Source of the DNA: Pseudomonas prosekii
Lineage (GTDB): Bacteria; Pseudomonadota; Gammaproteobacteria; Pseudomonadales; Pseudomonadaceae
Direction: 5' to 3'
DNA: 64,000 nucleotides
Assembly (NCBI RefSeq): GCF_900105155.1
Contig: NZ_LT629762.1
Coordinates: 3,077,001 to 3,141,000, forward strand
The translations under genes and the position numbers were made by a program. Shown here piece by piece: positions 17,554-26,336 of this stretch (the first letter of the stretch is position 1; every line of letters starts with the position of its first letter). Below the pieces are notes generated by a model, which ran no database searches, was not told where the DNA came from, and saw only the letters and a list, made by a program, of their open reading frames with translations.

Positions 17554-18891
17554 ATGACTCTGCGTAAATTCGCAGGGCTAGGAGCCCTGTTGTCCCTCGT
17601 AATGCCCAGCCTGGCTATGGCGGCAGACGAAGTGGCGGCCCCAGTCCTCAATTCCGGCGATACCGCCTGGATGCTGACCTCGACAGCCCTCGTGCTGTTC
17701 ATGACCATTCCCGGCCTCGCGCTGTTCTACGGCGGCATGGTTCGCTCCAAAAACATTCTTTCCGTGATGATGCAGTGCTTCGCCATTACCGGTCTGATCA
17801 GCATCCTGTGGGTCATTTATGGCTACAGCATTGCGTTCGACACCACCGGCATGGAGCAGGGCGTCGTCAACTTCAACTCGTTCTTCGGCGGCATGGGCAA
17901 GGCGTTCCTCGCCGGCATCACGCCAGCGAGCATCACCGGTCCTGCGGCGTTGTTCCCGGAAGCGGTGTTCGTGACCTTCCAGATGACCTTCGCGATCATC
18001 ACCCCGGCGCTGATCGTCGGTGCGTTCGCCGAGCGCATGAAGTTCTCCGCGATGCTGATCTTCATGGGCATCTGGTTCACTCTGGTTTACGCACCGATTG
18101 CGCACATGGTCTGGTCCGGCAACGGCGGCCTGATGTGGGATTGGGGCGTGCTCGACTTCGCCGGCGGCACCGTGGTGCACATCAACGCCGGTGTTGCCGG
18201 TCTGATCTGCTGCCTGGTACTGGGCAAGCGCAAAGGCTTCCCGACCACCCCGATGGCTCCGCATAACCTCGGTTACACGCTGATGGGCGCGGCCATGCTG
18301 TGGGTTGGCTGGTTCGGCTTCAACGCCGGTTCCGCCGCCGCCGCCAACGGCACTGCCGGCATGGCGATGCTGGTCACGCAGATCGCCACCGCTGCTGCTG
18401 CATTGGGCTGGATGTTCGCCGAGTGGGTCACGCACGGCAAACCAAGTGCACTGGGTATCGCTTCGGGTGTAGTCGCCGGTCTGGTCGCAATCACTCCGGC
18501 CGCTGGCACCGTGGGCCCGATGGGCGCGCTGGTGATCGGCCTGGCCGCTGGCGTGGTGTGCTTCTTCTGCGCCACTACGCTGAAACGCAAACTCGGTTAT
18601 GACGATTCCCTGGATGCCTTCGGCGTGCACGGCATCGGCGGTATTCTCGGCGCAATCCTCACCGGTGTGTTCGCTGCACCGTCGCTGGGTGGCTTCGGCA
18701 CTGTCACCGACATCGCCGCACAAGTGTGGATTCAATGCAAAGGCGTGGGCTTCACGGTGATCTACACCGCGATCGTCACCTTCATCATTCTCAAGGTACT
18801 GGACGCGGTCATGGGCCTGCGGGTTACCGAGGAAGAAGAGGCGGTCGGCCTCGATCTGGCACAACACAACGAACGCGGCTACAACTTGTAA
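17554..18891 (+). CDS. amtB: Ammonium transporter AmtB
   Basis: A 445-aa protein with a cleavable signal (FAGLGALLSLVMPSLAMA) and about eleven membrane helices, as in the Amt/Mep/Rh family. Recognisable family segments include WMLTSTALVLFMTIPGLALF, DFAGGTVVHINAGVAGL (pore histidine H in VVHINAG) and DAFGVHGIGGILG (second pore histidine). It conducts NH3/NH4+ across the inner membrane and is blocked by GlnK, encoded just upstream. AGGAG lies 9 nt before the ATG. A terminator follows at once. Confidence 0.97.
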   Translation: MTLRKFAGLGALLSLVMPSLAMAADEVAAPVLNSGDTAWMLTSTALVLFMTIPGLALFYGGMVRSKNILSVMMQCFAITGLISILWVIYGYSIAFDTTGMEQGVVNFNSFFGGMGKAFLAGITPASITGPAALFPEAVFVTFQMTFAIITPALIVGAFAERMKFSAMLIFMGIWFTLVYAPIAHMVWSGNGGLMWDWGVLDFAGGTVVHINAGVAGLICCLVLGKRKGFPTTPMAPHNLGYTLMGAAMLWVGWFGFNAGSAAAANGTAGMAMLVTQIATAAAALGWMFAEWVTHGKPSALGIASGVVAGLVAITPAAGTVGPMGALVIGLAAGVVCFFCATTLKRKLGYDDSLDAFGVHGIGGILGAILTGVFAAPSLGGFGTVTDIAAQVWIQCKGVGFTVIYTAIVTFIILKVLDAVMGLRVTEEEEAVGLDLAQHNERGYNL

Positions 18892-18900
18892 GACGCGCAG

Positions 18901-18934
18901 AAAAAAACTTGCCCGGTTCGCCGGGCATTTTTTT
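18901..18934 (+). terminator. Intrinsic terminator after amtB
   Basis: Stem GCCCGG-TTCG-CCGGGC at 18911-18926 followed by eight T. It ends the glnK-amtB operon 10 nt after the stop. Confidence 0.93.
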
Positions 18935-19052
18935 GTCCGGGATTTGTCATTTAAGAGGCTGCTGAAAGGTTTTTTCCTACGCCTTATGTCGTGTTTACGA
19001 CGAGGGTTTTTTACAAGCGAAAAACTTACAGCAATGCGGGAATATTAGGGCC

Positions 19053-19080
19053 TTTGTTTTTTCCCAGAGCGCGCTAGAAT
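19053..19080 (+). promoter_or_regulatory. Candidate promoter for yjbQ-sutA
   Basis: TAGAAT at 19075-19080 is a good -10 element; TTTGTT at 19053-19058 is a weak -35 at 16 nt. It lies about 25 nt before the yjbQ start codon. Confidence 0.4.
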
Positions 19081-19105
19081 GCGCCCCGAACGTGCGGAGA
19101 ACTGT

Positions 19106-19531
19106 ATGTGGCAACAGACGCTGATTACCCTGCGGGCGCGGCCCCGGGGCTTTCATCTGGTAACGGACGAGTTACTCGCCGGCCTGCCTGAACTCAAGGC
19201 GTGCCGGGTCGGTCTGTTGCACTTGTGGCTGCAGCATACCTCGGCGTCGTTGACCATCAACGAGAACGCCGATCCGGCGGTACGTCGCGACTTCGAACGA
19301 TTTTTCAATCGGCTGATCCCACAAGGAACAGACGGCTTTGAGCATAACGACGAAGGCCTGGACGACCTCCCGGCGCACTTCAAGGCCAGCGTACTTGGCT
19401 GTCAGATCAGTCTGCCGATTGCGGCAGGTCGGCTGGCGTTGGGCACCTGGCAAGGCGTTTATCTGGGCGAGCACCGCGATTTCGGCGGTGCCCGTAAAGT
19501 CCTCGCCACCCTGCACGGTGAAGGGGCGTAA
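19106..19531 (+). CDS. yjbQ: YjbQ family protein (UPF0047)
   Basis: A 141-aa protein of the UPF0047/YjbQ family. The family core is intact: HLWLQHTSASLTINENADPA with the Gln-His-Thr-Ser ligand site, DFERFFNRLIPQG, HFKASVLGCQISLPI and LGTWQGVYLGEHRDFGG. Members are annotated as secondary thiamine-phosphate synthases because some can complement thiE, but the physiological reaction is unsettled. It sits between amtB and sutA, as in P. aeruginosa, and is probably read with sutA. Confidence 0.9.
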   Translation: MWQQTLITLRARPRGFHLVTDELLAGLPELKACRVGLLHLWLQHTSASLTINENADPAVRRDFERFFNRLIPQGTDGFEHNDEGLDDLPAHFKASVLGCQISLPIAAGRLALGTWQGVYLGEHRDFGGARKVLATLHGEGA

Positions 19532-19632
19532 CCGCTCGTTACAAGCGGTTGTAGAATTTTTTCCGGCAGCCTTCGACAGACGGCGTAGCTGGGCTATAAC
19601 TAATCTGCTTTTCGCAAGTCATGAGGTAGAAC

Positions 19633-19956
19633 ATGAGCGACGATGATCTGGAAAACGACGACCTCGAAGTAGGCGACGAAGACGAGGCCGAAGAAGGCCT
19701 GGAAGCAGCGGCGGAAGACGTTGCTGAAGACGATGGCGGCGAAGCGCCGGCCCCGACCGCCAAAGGCAAAGCCAAGGCTGCGGTGTCGGTCGATGAGTTG
19801 CCAAGCGTCGAAGCCAAAAACAAGGAACGCGACGCCCTGGCCAAGGCCATGGAAGAGTTCCTGGCCAAAGGTGGCAAGGTGCAGGAAGTGGAGGCCAGCG
19901 TGGTCGCCGATCCGCCCAAAAAGCCTGACAACAAGTACGGCAGCCGGCCTATCTAA
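19633..19956 (+). CDS. sutA: RNA polymerase-binding protein SutA
   Basis: A 107-aa very acidic protein. Residues 1-45 are mostly Asp/Glu/Gly/Ala and should be disordered; about 55-85 form a helix (VEAKNKERDALAKAMEEFLA); the tail ends in KKPDNKYGSRPI. Length, charge pattern and position after yjbQ match SutA of P. aeruginosa, which binds RNA polymerase and raises expression of rRNA and housekeeping genes during slow growth. The start has GAGG 8 nt upstream. A terminator follows 25 nt after the stop. Identification is by synteny and composition, because disordered tails give little motif evidence. Confidence 0.85.
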   Translation: MSDDDLENDDLEVGDEDEAEEGLEAAAEDVAEDDGGEAPAPTAKGKAKAAVSVDELPSVEAKNKERDALAKAMEEFLAKGGKVQEVEASVVADPPKKPDNKYGSRPI

Positions 19957-19980
19957 ACGCCTGTCACCTGCTTGCTTGCT

Positions 19981-20011
19981 GAAAAAGCCCGCCGTCGCTG
20001 CGGGCTTTTTC
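19981..20011 (+). terminator. Intrinsic terminator after sutA
   Basis: AAAAAGCCCGC, loop, GCGGGCTTTTT. It is symmetrical enough to work on both strands. Confidence 0.93.
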
Positions 20012-20033
20012 ATGGGCGCGGTATGCGCAAAGT

Positions 20034-20246
20034 TTGCTCGCGATGGGGGTGGGTCAGTTGATATCTGTGTTGGCTGACCTACCGCTATCGCGAGCAGGCT
20101 CACTCCTACAATTGATCGCGGCGCTCACAATATCTGTGCCCGACGCAGATCCCCTGTGGGAGCGAGCCTGCTCGCGATGGGGGCTTAACATTCGGAATCG
20201 ATGTGGGCTGACCCACCGCTATCGCGAGCAAGCTCTGTTCCCACAG
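20034..20246. repeat. Two REP doublets (REPIN-like)
   Basis: Two head-to-head pairs of Pseudomonas REP sequences: 20034-20110 (GCTCGCGAT ... ATCGCGAGCAGGC) and 20155-20246 (GTGGGAGCGAGCCTGCTCGC ... GCGAGCAAGCTCTGTTCCCA). The inner parts of both contain GGGTCAG/GCTGACC, so the second doublet is a copy of the first. They lie between the sutA terminator and the end of the HAD gene. Confidence 0.85.
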
Positions 20247-20255
20247 GTTTTGTGG

Positions 20256-20963
20256 TCAGGCCGAAGCTGCGTTCCAGCGTGCCAGCAGCGCTGGCAAGTC
20301 GCTGAGGCGGCGGATTTCGGCGTCGGGCAAGCGGTCCGCTTCCCATGGCTTGCCGGTCGGGTTGAACCAGATTGCGCGCAGGCCTGCCTGTTGGGCGCCG
20401 GCGATGTCGTCGCCGGGATGATCGCCAATGTGCACCGCGGTTTCGGCCACCGCACCGCCACGCTGCAATGCCTCATGAAACAGGCGCGCGTCCGGTTTGG
20501 CGATGCCGATGTCTTCGGCGCACAGCGCGAATTTGAAGTAATCCGCCAGCCCCAATCGGCGTACGTCGGCGTTGCCATTGGTGACCACGCCGAGGGCGTA
20601 ATGGTTGGCCAGAATCTCCAGCGTCGGCTCGACTTCGGGGAACACTTCAATCTGGTGCCGCGCATGCAGAAACACTTCGAAACCCTTGTCGGCCAATGTC
20701 GACGCCTCGTCGTGGGCGTACCCGGCATCTTCCATGGCGTGAAACAGCACGCGGCGGCGCAGGGCGCTGATGCGGTGTTTCAGGCCCGGCTCATTGCTCA
20801 ACACGCGCTCACGAATCGCCCACAAATGCTCGACCGGCACTGCGCCGAGGTGCGGTGCGTGCTCAGTCAGCCACTCGCGCAGCACGGCTTCGGCGCTGAC
20901 GATCACCGGGGCGGTGTCCCACAAAGTGTCGTCGAGGTCGAAGGTGATCAACTGGATTGTCAT
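20256..20963 (-). CDS. HAD-superfamily hydrolase
   Basis: A 235-aa phosphatase-like protein. The nucleophile motif DLDDTLWDT (D9 and D11) is near the N-terminus, motif II is VVTNGNA, the lysine is in [13 protein letters not shown] and the acidic motif is [13 protein letters not shown]. The helical cap lies between motifs I and II. It resembles YjjG/pyrimidine-nucleotidase-like HADs, but the substrate cannot be set from the sequence. The start overlaps the xerC stop (ATGA), so it is the last gene of the lptM-lysA-dapF-DUF484-xerC run. Confidence 0.9.
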   Translation of the reverse strand: MTIQLITFDLDDTLWDTAPVIVSAEAVLREWLTEHAPHLGAVPVEHLWAIRERVLSNEPGLKHRISALRRRVLFHAMEDAGYAHDEASTLADKGFEVFLHARHQIEVFPEVEPTLEILANHYALGVVTNGNADVRRLGLADYFKFALCAEDIGIAKPDARLFHEALQRGGAVAETAVHIGDHPGDDIAGAQQAGLRAIWFNPTGKPWEADRLPDAEIRRLSDLPALLARWNAASA

Positions 20964-21859
20964 GACTCATCGCCCTTGATTCGTTTGGCCCGTGGATGGG
21001 CACTGTCGTAGACCGTCGCCAGATGCTGGAAGTCCAGGTGGGTATAAATCTGCGTGGTTTTGATGTCCGAGTGACCGAGCAATTCCTGGACGGCGCGCAG
21101 GTCTTGCGAGGATTCCAGCAAGTGGCTGGCGAAGGAATGTCGCAACATGTGCGGGTGCAGATTTTGCCCCAGTTCACGTTCGCCGGCCGCCTTGACCCGC
21201 ACCTGAATCGCCCGTGGGCCGAGGCGCCGGCCCTGCTGGCTGACAAACACCGCGTCGTCCGCCGGGTTGGTCAGCGCCCGCAGCGGCAACCACAGTTCCA
21301 AGGCTTCGCGGGCCTTTTTGCCGACCGGCAACAAACGCGTTTTGCTGCCCTTGCCGAGCACTTGAACCATGCCATCGGCCAAGTCCAGCTGATCCAGATT
21401 AAGCCCGGTCAGCTCGGAAAGGCGCAATCCCGAGGAATAGAACAATTCCATGATTGCCTGATCGCGACGGGCCAAAAAGTCATCCTCGACCGCGCCTTCC
21501 AGCAGTTGCAGCGCGCGGTCAGTGTCGAGGGTTTTCGGCAAGCGCCGTTCACCTTTCGGCGGCGCCAGGCCATTGGCCGGGTCGTGATCGCACAGGCCTT
21601 CGCGGTTCAGATAGTGATAGAGCCCGCGCACCGCCGACAACAACCGCGCCAGGCTACGGGACGATTGCCCTTGGGAATGCAGGCGCGCGATCAGGCTGCG
21701 CAGGCGTTGAATGTCCAGCGCGGCCCAACTGTCGATGTTCTGTTTGCTGCACCAGCCGAGCACTTTGTCGAGGTCGCGGCGGTAGGCGTAAAGCGTGTGC
21801 GGCGACACCTGCCGCTCACTGCGCAGGTGTTCGCAGTAAGCGTCCAGTTGCCGTTCCAC
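20960..21859 (-). CDS. xerC: Site-specific tyrosine recombinase XerC
   Basis: A 299-aa recombinase, normal length. The N-terminal SAM-like core-binding domain is at about 1-90. Catalytic residues are all present: R146 in [10 protein letters not shown]170 in LGKGSKTR, H237-x-x-R240 in [12 protein letters not shown]263 in LLGHSD and the nucleophile Y272 in QIYTHLD. With XerD it resolves chromosome dimers at dif under FtsK control. It is known as Sss in fluorescent pseudomonads, where it affects root colonisation and phase variation. It lies 2 nt from the DUF484 stop and overlaps the HAD gene. Confidence 0.97.
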   Translation of the reverse strand: MERQLDAYCEHLRSERQVSPHTLYAYRRDLDKVLGWCSKQNIDSWAALDIQRLRSLIARLHSQGQSSRSLARLLSAVRGLYHYLNREGLCDHDPANGLAPPKGERRLPKTLDTDRALQLLEGAVEDDFLARRDQAIMELFYSSGLRLSELTGLNLDQLDLADGMVQVLGKGSKTRLLPVGKKAREALELWLPLRALTNPADDAVFVSQQGRRLGPRAIQVRVKAAGERELGQNLHPHMLRHSFASHLLESSQDLRAVQELLGHSDIKTTQIYTHLDFQHLATVYDSAHPRAKRIKGDES

Positions 21860-21861
21860 GA

Positions 21862-22587
21862 TCAGCGTACCGAGCGCAGGGAGTTATTGACCCGTGGCAG
21901 CACGCGGCCCATGACTTCGGCGATGTAGCTCAGGAACAGCGTGCCCACCGAACTCTTGTAGTGCTGCGGGTCGCGACTGGCGATGGCCAAAACACCGTGG
22001 ATGCCTTGATGGCTGATGGCGACGACGGCCGTGGAGCCGATCTGCTTGCGTTGTTCTTCGCCAAACAGGAAGTCGAGTTCGTGCTCGCGCAGGCTGCCAC
22101 TGACGCTTTTGTCTTCCGAAAGCAGGCCGCCGATCGCCGTTTGCGCTTCGGCGTGGGTAGCCCAGCGGCCCACCGGCATCGGGTTGTCACCCAGCAGGAT
22201 GAGGCTGACGAAAGGCACCTGGAAGTCCTGGCGCAGGCTGTCTTCGACGCTGATCACCACGTCTTCGAGGCTGGCGGCGTCCATCAGCGCGAGAATCAGG
22301 CGGCGGGTCTTGTCGAACAGGCGATCGTTATCGCGAGCGACGTCCATCAAGTGCGACAAGCGATGACGCAACTCGATGTTACGGTCGCGCAGGATGGTCA
22401 TCTGGCGTTCCACCAGCGACACGGTGTCGCCGCGCTGGTGGGGAATGCGCAACGCCGGGAGCAGTTCTTCGTGCTCGACGAAGAAATCCGGATGAGCCTC
22501 CAGGTACGCGGCAATCGCCGCCGCCTCAAGGCTTTCGGAAGAGGATTCGTCGGGCTGTCGGGCGGGAACCTGGGGCTTATCTTTCAT
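21862..22587 (-). CDS. DUF484 family protein (GAF-like)
   Basis: A 241-aa protein beginning [20 protein letters not shown]. It has the family's opening ([20 protein letters not shown]), a coiled segment ([20 protein letters not shown]) and a GAF-like C-terminal domain ([20 protein letters not shown]). DUF484 is always found between dapF and xerC in gammaproteobacteria. No biochemical function is established. The start is placed at the ATG after the upstream spacer of 13 nt from dapF. Confidence 0.92.
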   Translation of the reverse strand: MKDKPQVPARQPDESSSESLEAAAIAAYLEAHPDFFVEHEELLPALRIPHQRGDTVSLVERQMTILRDRNIELRHRLSHLMDVARDNDRLFDKTRRLILALMDAASLEDVVISVEDSLRQDFQVPFVSLILLGDNPMPVGRWATHAEAQTAIGGLLSEDKSVSGSLREHELDFLFGEEQRKQIGSTAVVAISHQGIHGVLAIASRDPQHYKSSVGTLFLSYIAEVMGRVLPRVNNSLRSVR

Positions 22588-22600
22588 GGATTTGGCTCTC

Positions 22601-23431
22601 TCAAAGACGTACTTGTCCTTCGTATACACGCACTGCCGGCCCGGTCATCACGACCGGGTGGCCTGGGCCTGCCCATTCAATGGACAGACGCCCGCCGGGC
22701 AGGTCGATCAAAAGCGGCGAATCCATCCACCCCTGGCTGATCGCAGCCACTGCTGCAGCGCAGGCGCCGGTGCCGCAGGCCTGGGTTTCCCCGGCCCCGC
22801 GTTCCCACACGCGCAACTGCGCACGGTTACGGTCGATGACCTGGAGGAAACCGACATTGACCCGCGCCGGGAAGCGCGGATGGTGTTCGATTTTGCGCCC
22901 CAGTTCATGCACTGGCGCGTTGTTGATGTCGCTGACCCGCAAGACCGCGTGCGGGTTGCCCATCGACACGGCAGCCAGTTCGACCACATTGCCGTCGACT
23001 TCGAGCTGATAGCTCAAGGCCTGGCTTTCGGCTTCGAACGGGATATCGGCCGGCACCAGGCGCGGTGCGCCCATGTCGACACTGATCTGGCCGTCGCTGC
23101 GGATATCCAGTTCGATAATGCCGCTTTTGGTCTCGACGCGGATCTGCCGTTTTGCGGTCAGGCGCTTGTCGAGCACGAAGCGGGCGAAGCAGCGCGCACC
23201 GTTGCCGCACTGCTCCACTTCGGAACCGTCGGAGTTGAAGATCCGGTAACGGAAATCCACGTCCGGGTTGCTCGGTGCTTCGACGAGCAGCAACTGGTCA
23301 AAACCGATGCCGGTGTGCCGATCGCCCCATTGCTTGGCGTGTTTGGGCAGGATGTGCGCGTGCTGGCTGACCAGGTCGAGGACCATGAAGTCATTGCCCA
23401 GGCCGTGCATCTTGGTAAAACGCAGCAGCAT
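22601..23431 (-). CDS. dapF: Diaminopimelate epimerase
   Basis: A 276-aa enzyme that interconverts LL- and meso-diaminopimelate for lysine and peptidoglycan synthesis. The two catalytic cysteines are in [10 protein letters not shown] (about 81) and ACGTGACAA (about 220). [11 protein letters not shown] at the N-terminus and the GIGFDQLLL segment are also diagnostic. It lies 4 nt downstream of lysA, in the usual order. Confidence 0.98.
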   Translation of the reverse strand: MLLRFTKMHGLGNDFMVLDLVSQHAHILPKHAKQWGDRHTGIGFDQLLLVEAPSNPDVDFRYRIFNSDGSEVEQCGNGARCFARFVLDKRLTAKRQIRVETKSGIIELDIRSDGQISVDMGAPRLVPADIPFEAESQALSYQLEVDGNVVELAAVSMGNPHAVLRVSDINNAPVHELGRKIEHHPRFPARVNVGFLQVIDRNRAQLRVWERGAGETQACGTGACAAAVAAISQGWMDSPLLIDLPGGRLSIEWAGPGHPVVMTGPAVRVYEGQVRL

Positions 23432-23435
23432 GGTT

Positions 23436-24683
23436 TTACTCCGGCAGCAGGCTTTCGCCAGCGAACAACTCGGCTACCGTCTCACGGCGACGCACTTCAA
23501 ATGCCTGATCACCGTCCACCAACACCTCGGCGGTACGCCCGCGCGTGTTGTAGTTGGAACTCATGACAAACCCGTAGGCGCCGGCCGAATGAATCGCCAG
23601 CAGATCGCCTTCTTCCAGCGCCAATTCACGTTCCTTGGCCAAGAAGTCGCCGGTTTCGCAGATCGGCCCGACGATGTCGTATGGGCGCGCGGCGCTGTCG
23701 CGCGGGCGCACTGGCGTGACGTCCATCCAGGCCTGGTACAGCGCCGGGCGGATCAGGTCGTTCATGGCCGCATCGACGATGGCGAAGTCTTTGTATTCGG
23801 TGTGCTTGAGGTATTCGACCTGGGTCAGCAGCACGCCGGCATTGGCGACGATGAAGCGGCCCGGTTCGAACAGCAGCGTCAGGTCGCGACCGTCGCAGCG
23901 CTCGCGCACGGCTTTGATGTAGTCGGCGACCAGCGGCGGCTCTTCATCGCGATAACGCACGCCGACGCCGCCACCGAGATCGATGTGGCGCAGGTAAATG
24001 CCGCATTCGCCAAGACGATCGATCAAGCCGAGCAGGCGATCGAGCGCATCGAGGAACGGTGGCAGGGTGGTCAGTTGCGAGCCGATGTGGCAATCGACGC
24101 CCAGCACTTCCAGGTTCGGCAGTTGCGCGGCGCGGATGTACACGTCTTCGGCGTCGGCAATGGCGATGCCGAACTTGTTCTCTTTGAGACCGGTGGAAAT
24201 GTACGGGTGGGTGCCGGCATCGACGTCCGGGTTGACGCGCAGCGAGATCGGCGCGCGAACGCCGAGTTCGGCGGCGACCACTTGCAGGCGTTCGAGCTCG
24301 TCGGTGGATTCGACGTTGAAGCAGTGCACGCCGACTTCGAGGGCGCGGCGCATGTCTTCGCGGGACTTGCCGACGCCGGAGAAAACGATTTTGTCGGCGC
24401 TGCCGCCAGCCGCCAGGACGCGTTCCAGTTCACCACGCGAGACGATGTCGAAGCCGGCGCCGAGGCGGGCCAGGACATTCAGCACGCCAAGGTTGGAGTT
24501 GGCCTTGACCGCAAAACACACCAGGTGCGGCACGCCGGCCAGCGCGTCGGCATAGGCCAGGTACTGGGCTTGGATGTGGGCGCGCGAGTAGACGTAAGTC
24601 GGCGTGCCAAAGCGTTCGGCGATGGCGGACAGGGCCACGCCTTCCGCGAACAGCTCACCGTCACGGTAGTTAAAAGCGTCCAT
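23436..24683 (-). CDS. lysA: Diaminopimelate decarboxylase
   Basis: A 415-aa PLP enzyme that makes lysine from meso-diaminopimelate. The PLP lysine is K60 in [14 protein letters not shown] (about residue 190), the glycine loop [12 protein letters not shown] and [11 protein letters not shown] bind the cofactor, and the catalytic Cys is in GPICETGDF. It follows lptM by 12 nt. Confidence 0.98.
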   Translation of the reverse strand: MDAFNYRDGELFAEGVALSAIAERFGTPTYVYSRAHIQAQYLAYADALAGVPHLVCFAVKANSNLGVLNVLARLGAGFDIVSRGELERVLAAGGSADKIVFSGVGKSREDMRRALEVGVHCFNVESTDELERLQVVAAELGVRAPISLRVNPDVDAGTHPYISTGLKENKFGIAIADAEDVYIRAAQLPNLEVLGVDCHIGSQLTTLPPFLDALDRLLGLIDRLGECGIYLRHIDLGGGVGVRYRDEEPPLVADYIKAVRERCDGRDLTLLFEPGRFIVANAGVLLTQVEYLKHTEYKDFAIVDAAMNDLIRPALYQAWMDVTPVRPRDSAARPYDIVGPICETGDFLAKERELALEEGDLLAIHSAGAYGFVMSSNYNTRGRTAEVLVDGDQAFEVRRRETVAELFAGESLLPE

Positions 24684-24695
24684 GGCGTTCCCTTA

Positions 24696-24872
24696 TTATT
24701 GGTAGACGTCGTGCTTGTGTGCTTTGGAAGCAGGCTGTTTTTGCGACGATTTGGCCTGTTCGACAGGGTCCTGGTCGTCATCTGGCAGGTACAGCGGGCC
24801 TTTTTGACCACAGGCCGACACAAGGCAAGCAACCGCGACGAGCGCAGCAAGGGAAGAGATCAGGCGCTTCAT
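24696..24872 (-). CDS. lptM: Small outer-membrane lipoprotein LptM (YifL/LppL)
   Basis: A 58-aa lipoprotein too short for many gene callers. MKRLISSLAALVAVACLVSA is a signal peptide ending in the lipobox LVSAC, with lipidated Cys at 21. CGQKGPLYLP directly after it is the family signature. In E. coli LptM stabilises and matures the LPS translocon LptD/LptE. Called lppL in Pseudomonas, it is the first gene before lysA. The stop is TAA at 24696, with a second TAA following 3 nt later in the intergenic DNA. Confidence 0.93.
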   Translation of the reverse strand: MKRLISSLAALVAVACLVSACGQKGPLYLPDDDQDPVEQAKSSQKQPASKAHKHDVYQ

Positions 24873-25186
24873 GGCGAAATCCTTGAAAATGCGTTAATTG
24901 CGCCGGAGTATACCGGCCACCCGGCAGCTTGCCTATGTAACGCCGCTCCCGTCCGGCGGGCCTTGTGACAATGCAGGTCAGCCGAGTGCAATCCCAGTGG
25001 GAGCGAGCTTGCTCGCGATGGCGTAGTGTCAGGCACCATTGATGTTGAATATGATGGCTTCATCGCGAGCAGGCTCGCTGCCACAGGTTTCGTGGTTGCC
25101 CTTGGTCGTTATCCTTTGCATTCACTGGGGCTCGCCCGTATCTTGCGGCGCTTGAGCGTGATCAGACACTTTTTGAGGTTCCTGCA
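24873..25186. repeat. lptM-cyaY divergent region with a REP doublet
   Basis: A gene-free gap of 314 nt. A REP pair fills 24997-25086 (GTGGGAGCGAGCTTGCTCGC ... CGAGCAGGCTCGCTGCCAC). The flanks must hold the divergent promoters of lptM-lysA-dapF and cyaY; no strong consensus is visible. Confidence 0.75.
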
Positions 25187-25519
25187 ATGAGTTTGACCGA
25201 AGCCCGTTTCCACGATCTGGTCGATGCCACCCAGCAGTCGTTGGAGGATATTTTCGATGAGAGTGATCTGGATATTGATCTGGAGAGTTCGGCCGGTGTT
25301 TTGACGGTGAAGTTCGAGAATGGCAGTCAGTTGATTTTCAGTCGGCAGGAGCCGTTGCGGCAGTTGTGGCTGGCGGCGGTGTCTGGTGGTTTTCACTTCG
25401 ATTATGACGAGGAGAGTGAGCGCTGGATGTGTGACAAGAGTGAGGAGCAGTTGGGCGAGATGCTTGAGCGGATCGTCAAGCAGCAGTCGGGTGCTGAATT
25501 TGATTTTGAAGGTTTGTGA
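25187..25519 (+). CDS. cyaY: Iron donor protein CyaY (frataxin)
   Basis: A 110-aa frataxin. The acidic first helix (EDIFDESDLDIDLESS) binds iron, the beta sheet carries GVLTVKFENGSQLIFSRQ and LWLAAVSGGFHFDYD, typical of the family. It delivers iron to, or regulates, the IscS-IscU iron-sulfur machinery. The next gene begins 4 nt after the stop. Confidence 0.96.
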   Translation: MSLTEARFHDLVDATQQSLEDIFDESDLDIDLESSAGVLTVKFENGSQLIFSRQEPLRQLWLAAVSGGFHFDYDEESERWMCDKSEEQLGEMLERIVKQQSGAEFDFEGL

Positions 25520-25523
25520 TTCT

Positions 25524-25742
25524 GTGACTGAGCCGGTAGCTGTTCGTCCGCCCAAGCCGCTCTTCAGTAACGTGAGTGCGGCTGTGCCTTCGCCGTGCAG
25601 CGGCGTGTGCCGGCTCGATGAACAGAAGGTCTGCCTGGGATGTTTTCGCCATGTCGAAGACATCCGCGAATGGCGCTCGGCCGACGACGATCGTCGTCGG
25701 GTGATCTGCGCCCAGGCGGCTGACCGCAAAGCCCTGGCATAA
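25524..25742 (+). CDS. DUF1289 family Cys-rich small protein
   Basis: A 72-aa protein starting from GTG at 25524, 4 nt after the cyaY stop. It contains the DUF1289 pattern PCSGVCRLDE...CLGCFRHVEDIREW...RRRVICAQA, with three or four cysteines that probably bind a metal. Function unknown; its coupling to cyaY suggests an iron or Fe-S link. An ATG is not available in a suitable place, and the GTG has GAAGG upstream. Confidence 0.85.
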   Translation: MTEPVAVRPPKPLFSNVSAAVPSPCSGVCRLDEQKVCLGCFRHVEDIREWRSADDDRRRVICAQAADRKALA

Positions 25743-25856
25743 GAGCTTTTGTGGCGAGGGGGCTTTTCGGGTGTCTGAAGCGCCCCTTCCCCTCACTTGT
25801 TTATTTATTGTGCTGTGATAGTGTCCGGGAACGCCTCAACTCATCGAGGCTCGTGA

Positions 25857-25893
25857 AAACCCCGCCTTTTTCTGGCGGGGTTTTGCTTTTTTT
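25857..25893 (+). terminator. Intrinsic terminator just upstream of rnk
   Basis: AAAACCCCGCC, loop, GGCGGGGTTTT followed by GCTTTTTTT. It ends only 29 nt before the rnk ATG, so transcripts for rnk started further upstream have to read through it. It either ends the cyaY operon or attenuates rnk. Confidence 0.9.
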
Positions 25894-25921
25894 GTGCAGA
25901 AGAAAGGAGTCTGCCTGGATC

Positions 25922-26332
25922 ATGACCGTACCTTCCATCACCCTTACCCGTCTGGACGTGCAACGTCTGGAGCGCCTGATTGACAGCCTGGATGACACGC
26001 TGCCGGGCGTTATCGCGCTGCAAACCGAGTTGGATCGCGCCGATACTCTGGTCGGTCACGATGAAGTGCCCGCGGATGTCGTGACCATGAATTCCCGTGT
26101 GCACTGCCGCGAAGAAGGCAGTGGCAAGGATTACCACCTGACTCTGGTTTATCCCAAGGATGCCAATGCCGACGAAGGCAAGATTTCCATTCTGGCGCCG
26201 GTCGGCAGTGCGTTGCTCGGGCTGAAAGTCGGCCAGCACATTGACTGGCCAGCACCGGGTGGCAAGACGTTGAAGCTCACCCTGCTGGAAGTTGAATCGC
26301 AGCCGGCCAATGGCGGCGACTTTCCGGAGTAA
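25922..26332 (+). CDS. rnk: Nucleoside diphosphate kinase regulator Rnk
   Basis: A 136-aa protein of the Rnk/GreA C-terminal family. An N-terminal coiled coil (TRLDVQRLERLIDSL) is followed by the FKBP-like domain (LVYPKDANADEGKISILAPV, GSALLGLKVGQHIDWPAP), as in Gre factors. Rnk binds RNA polymerase and in P. aeruginosa affects nucleoside diphosphate kinase level and alginate production. AAAGGAG precedes the ATG by about 9 nt. Confidence 0.95.
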   Translation: MTVPSITLTRLDVQRLERLIDSLDDTLPGVIALQTELDRADTLVGHDEVPADVVTMNSRVHCREEGSGKDYHLTLVYPKDANADEGKISILAPVGSALLGLKVGQHIDWPAPGGKTLKLTLLEVESQPANGGDFPE

Positions 26333-26336
26333 GCGT

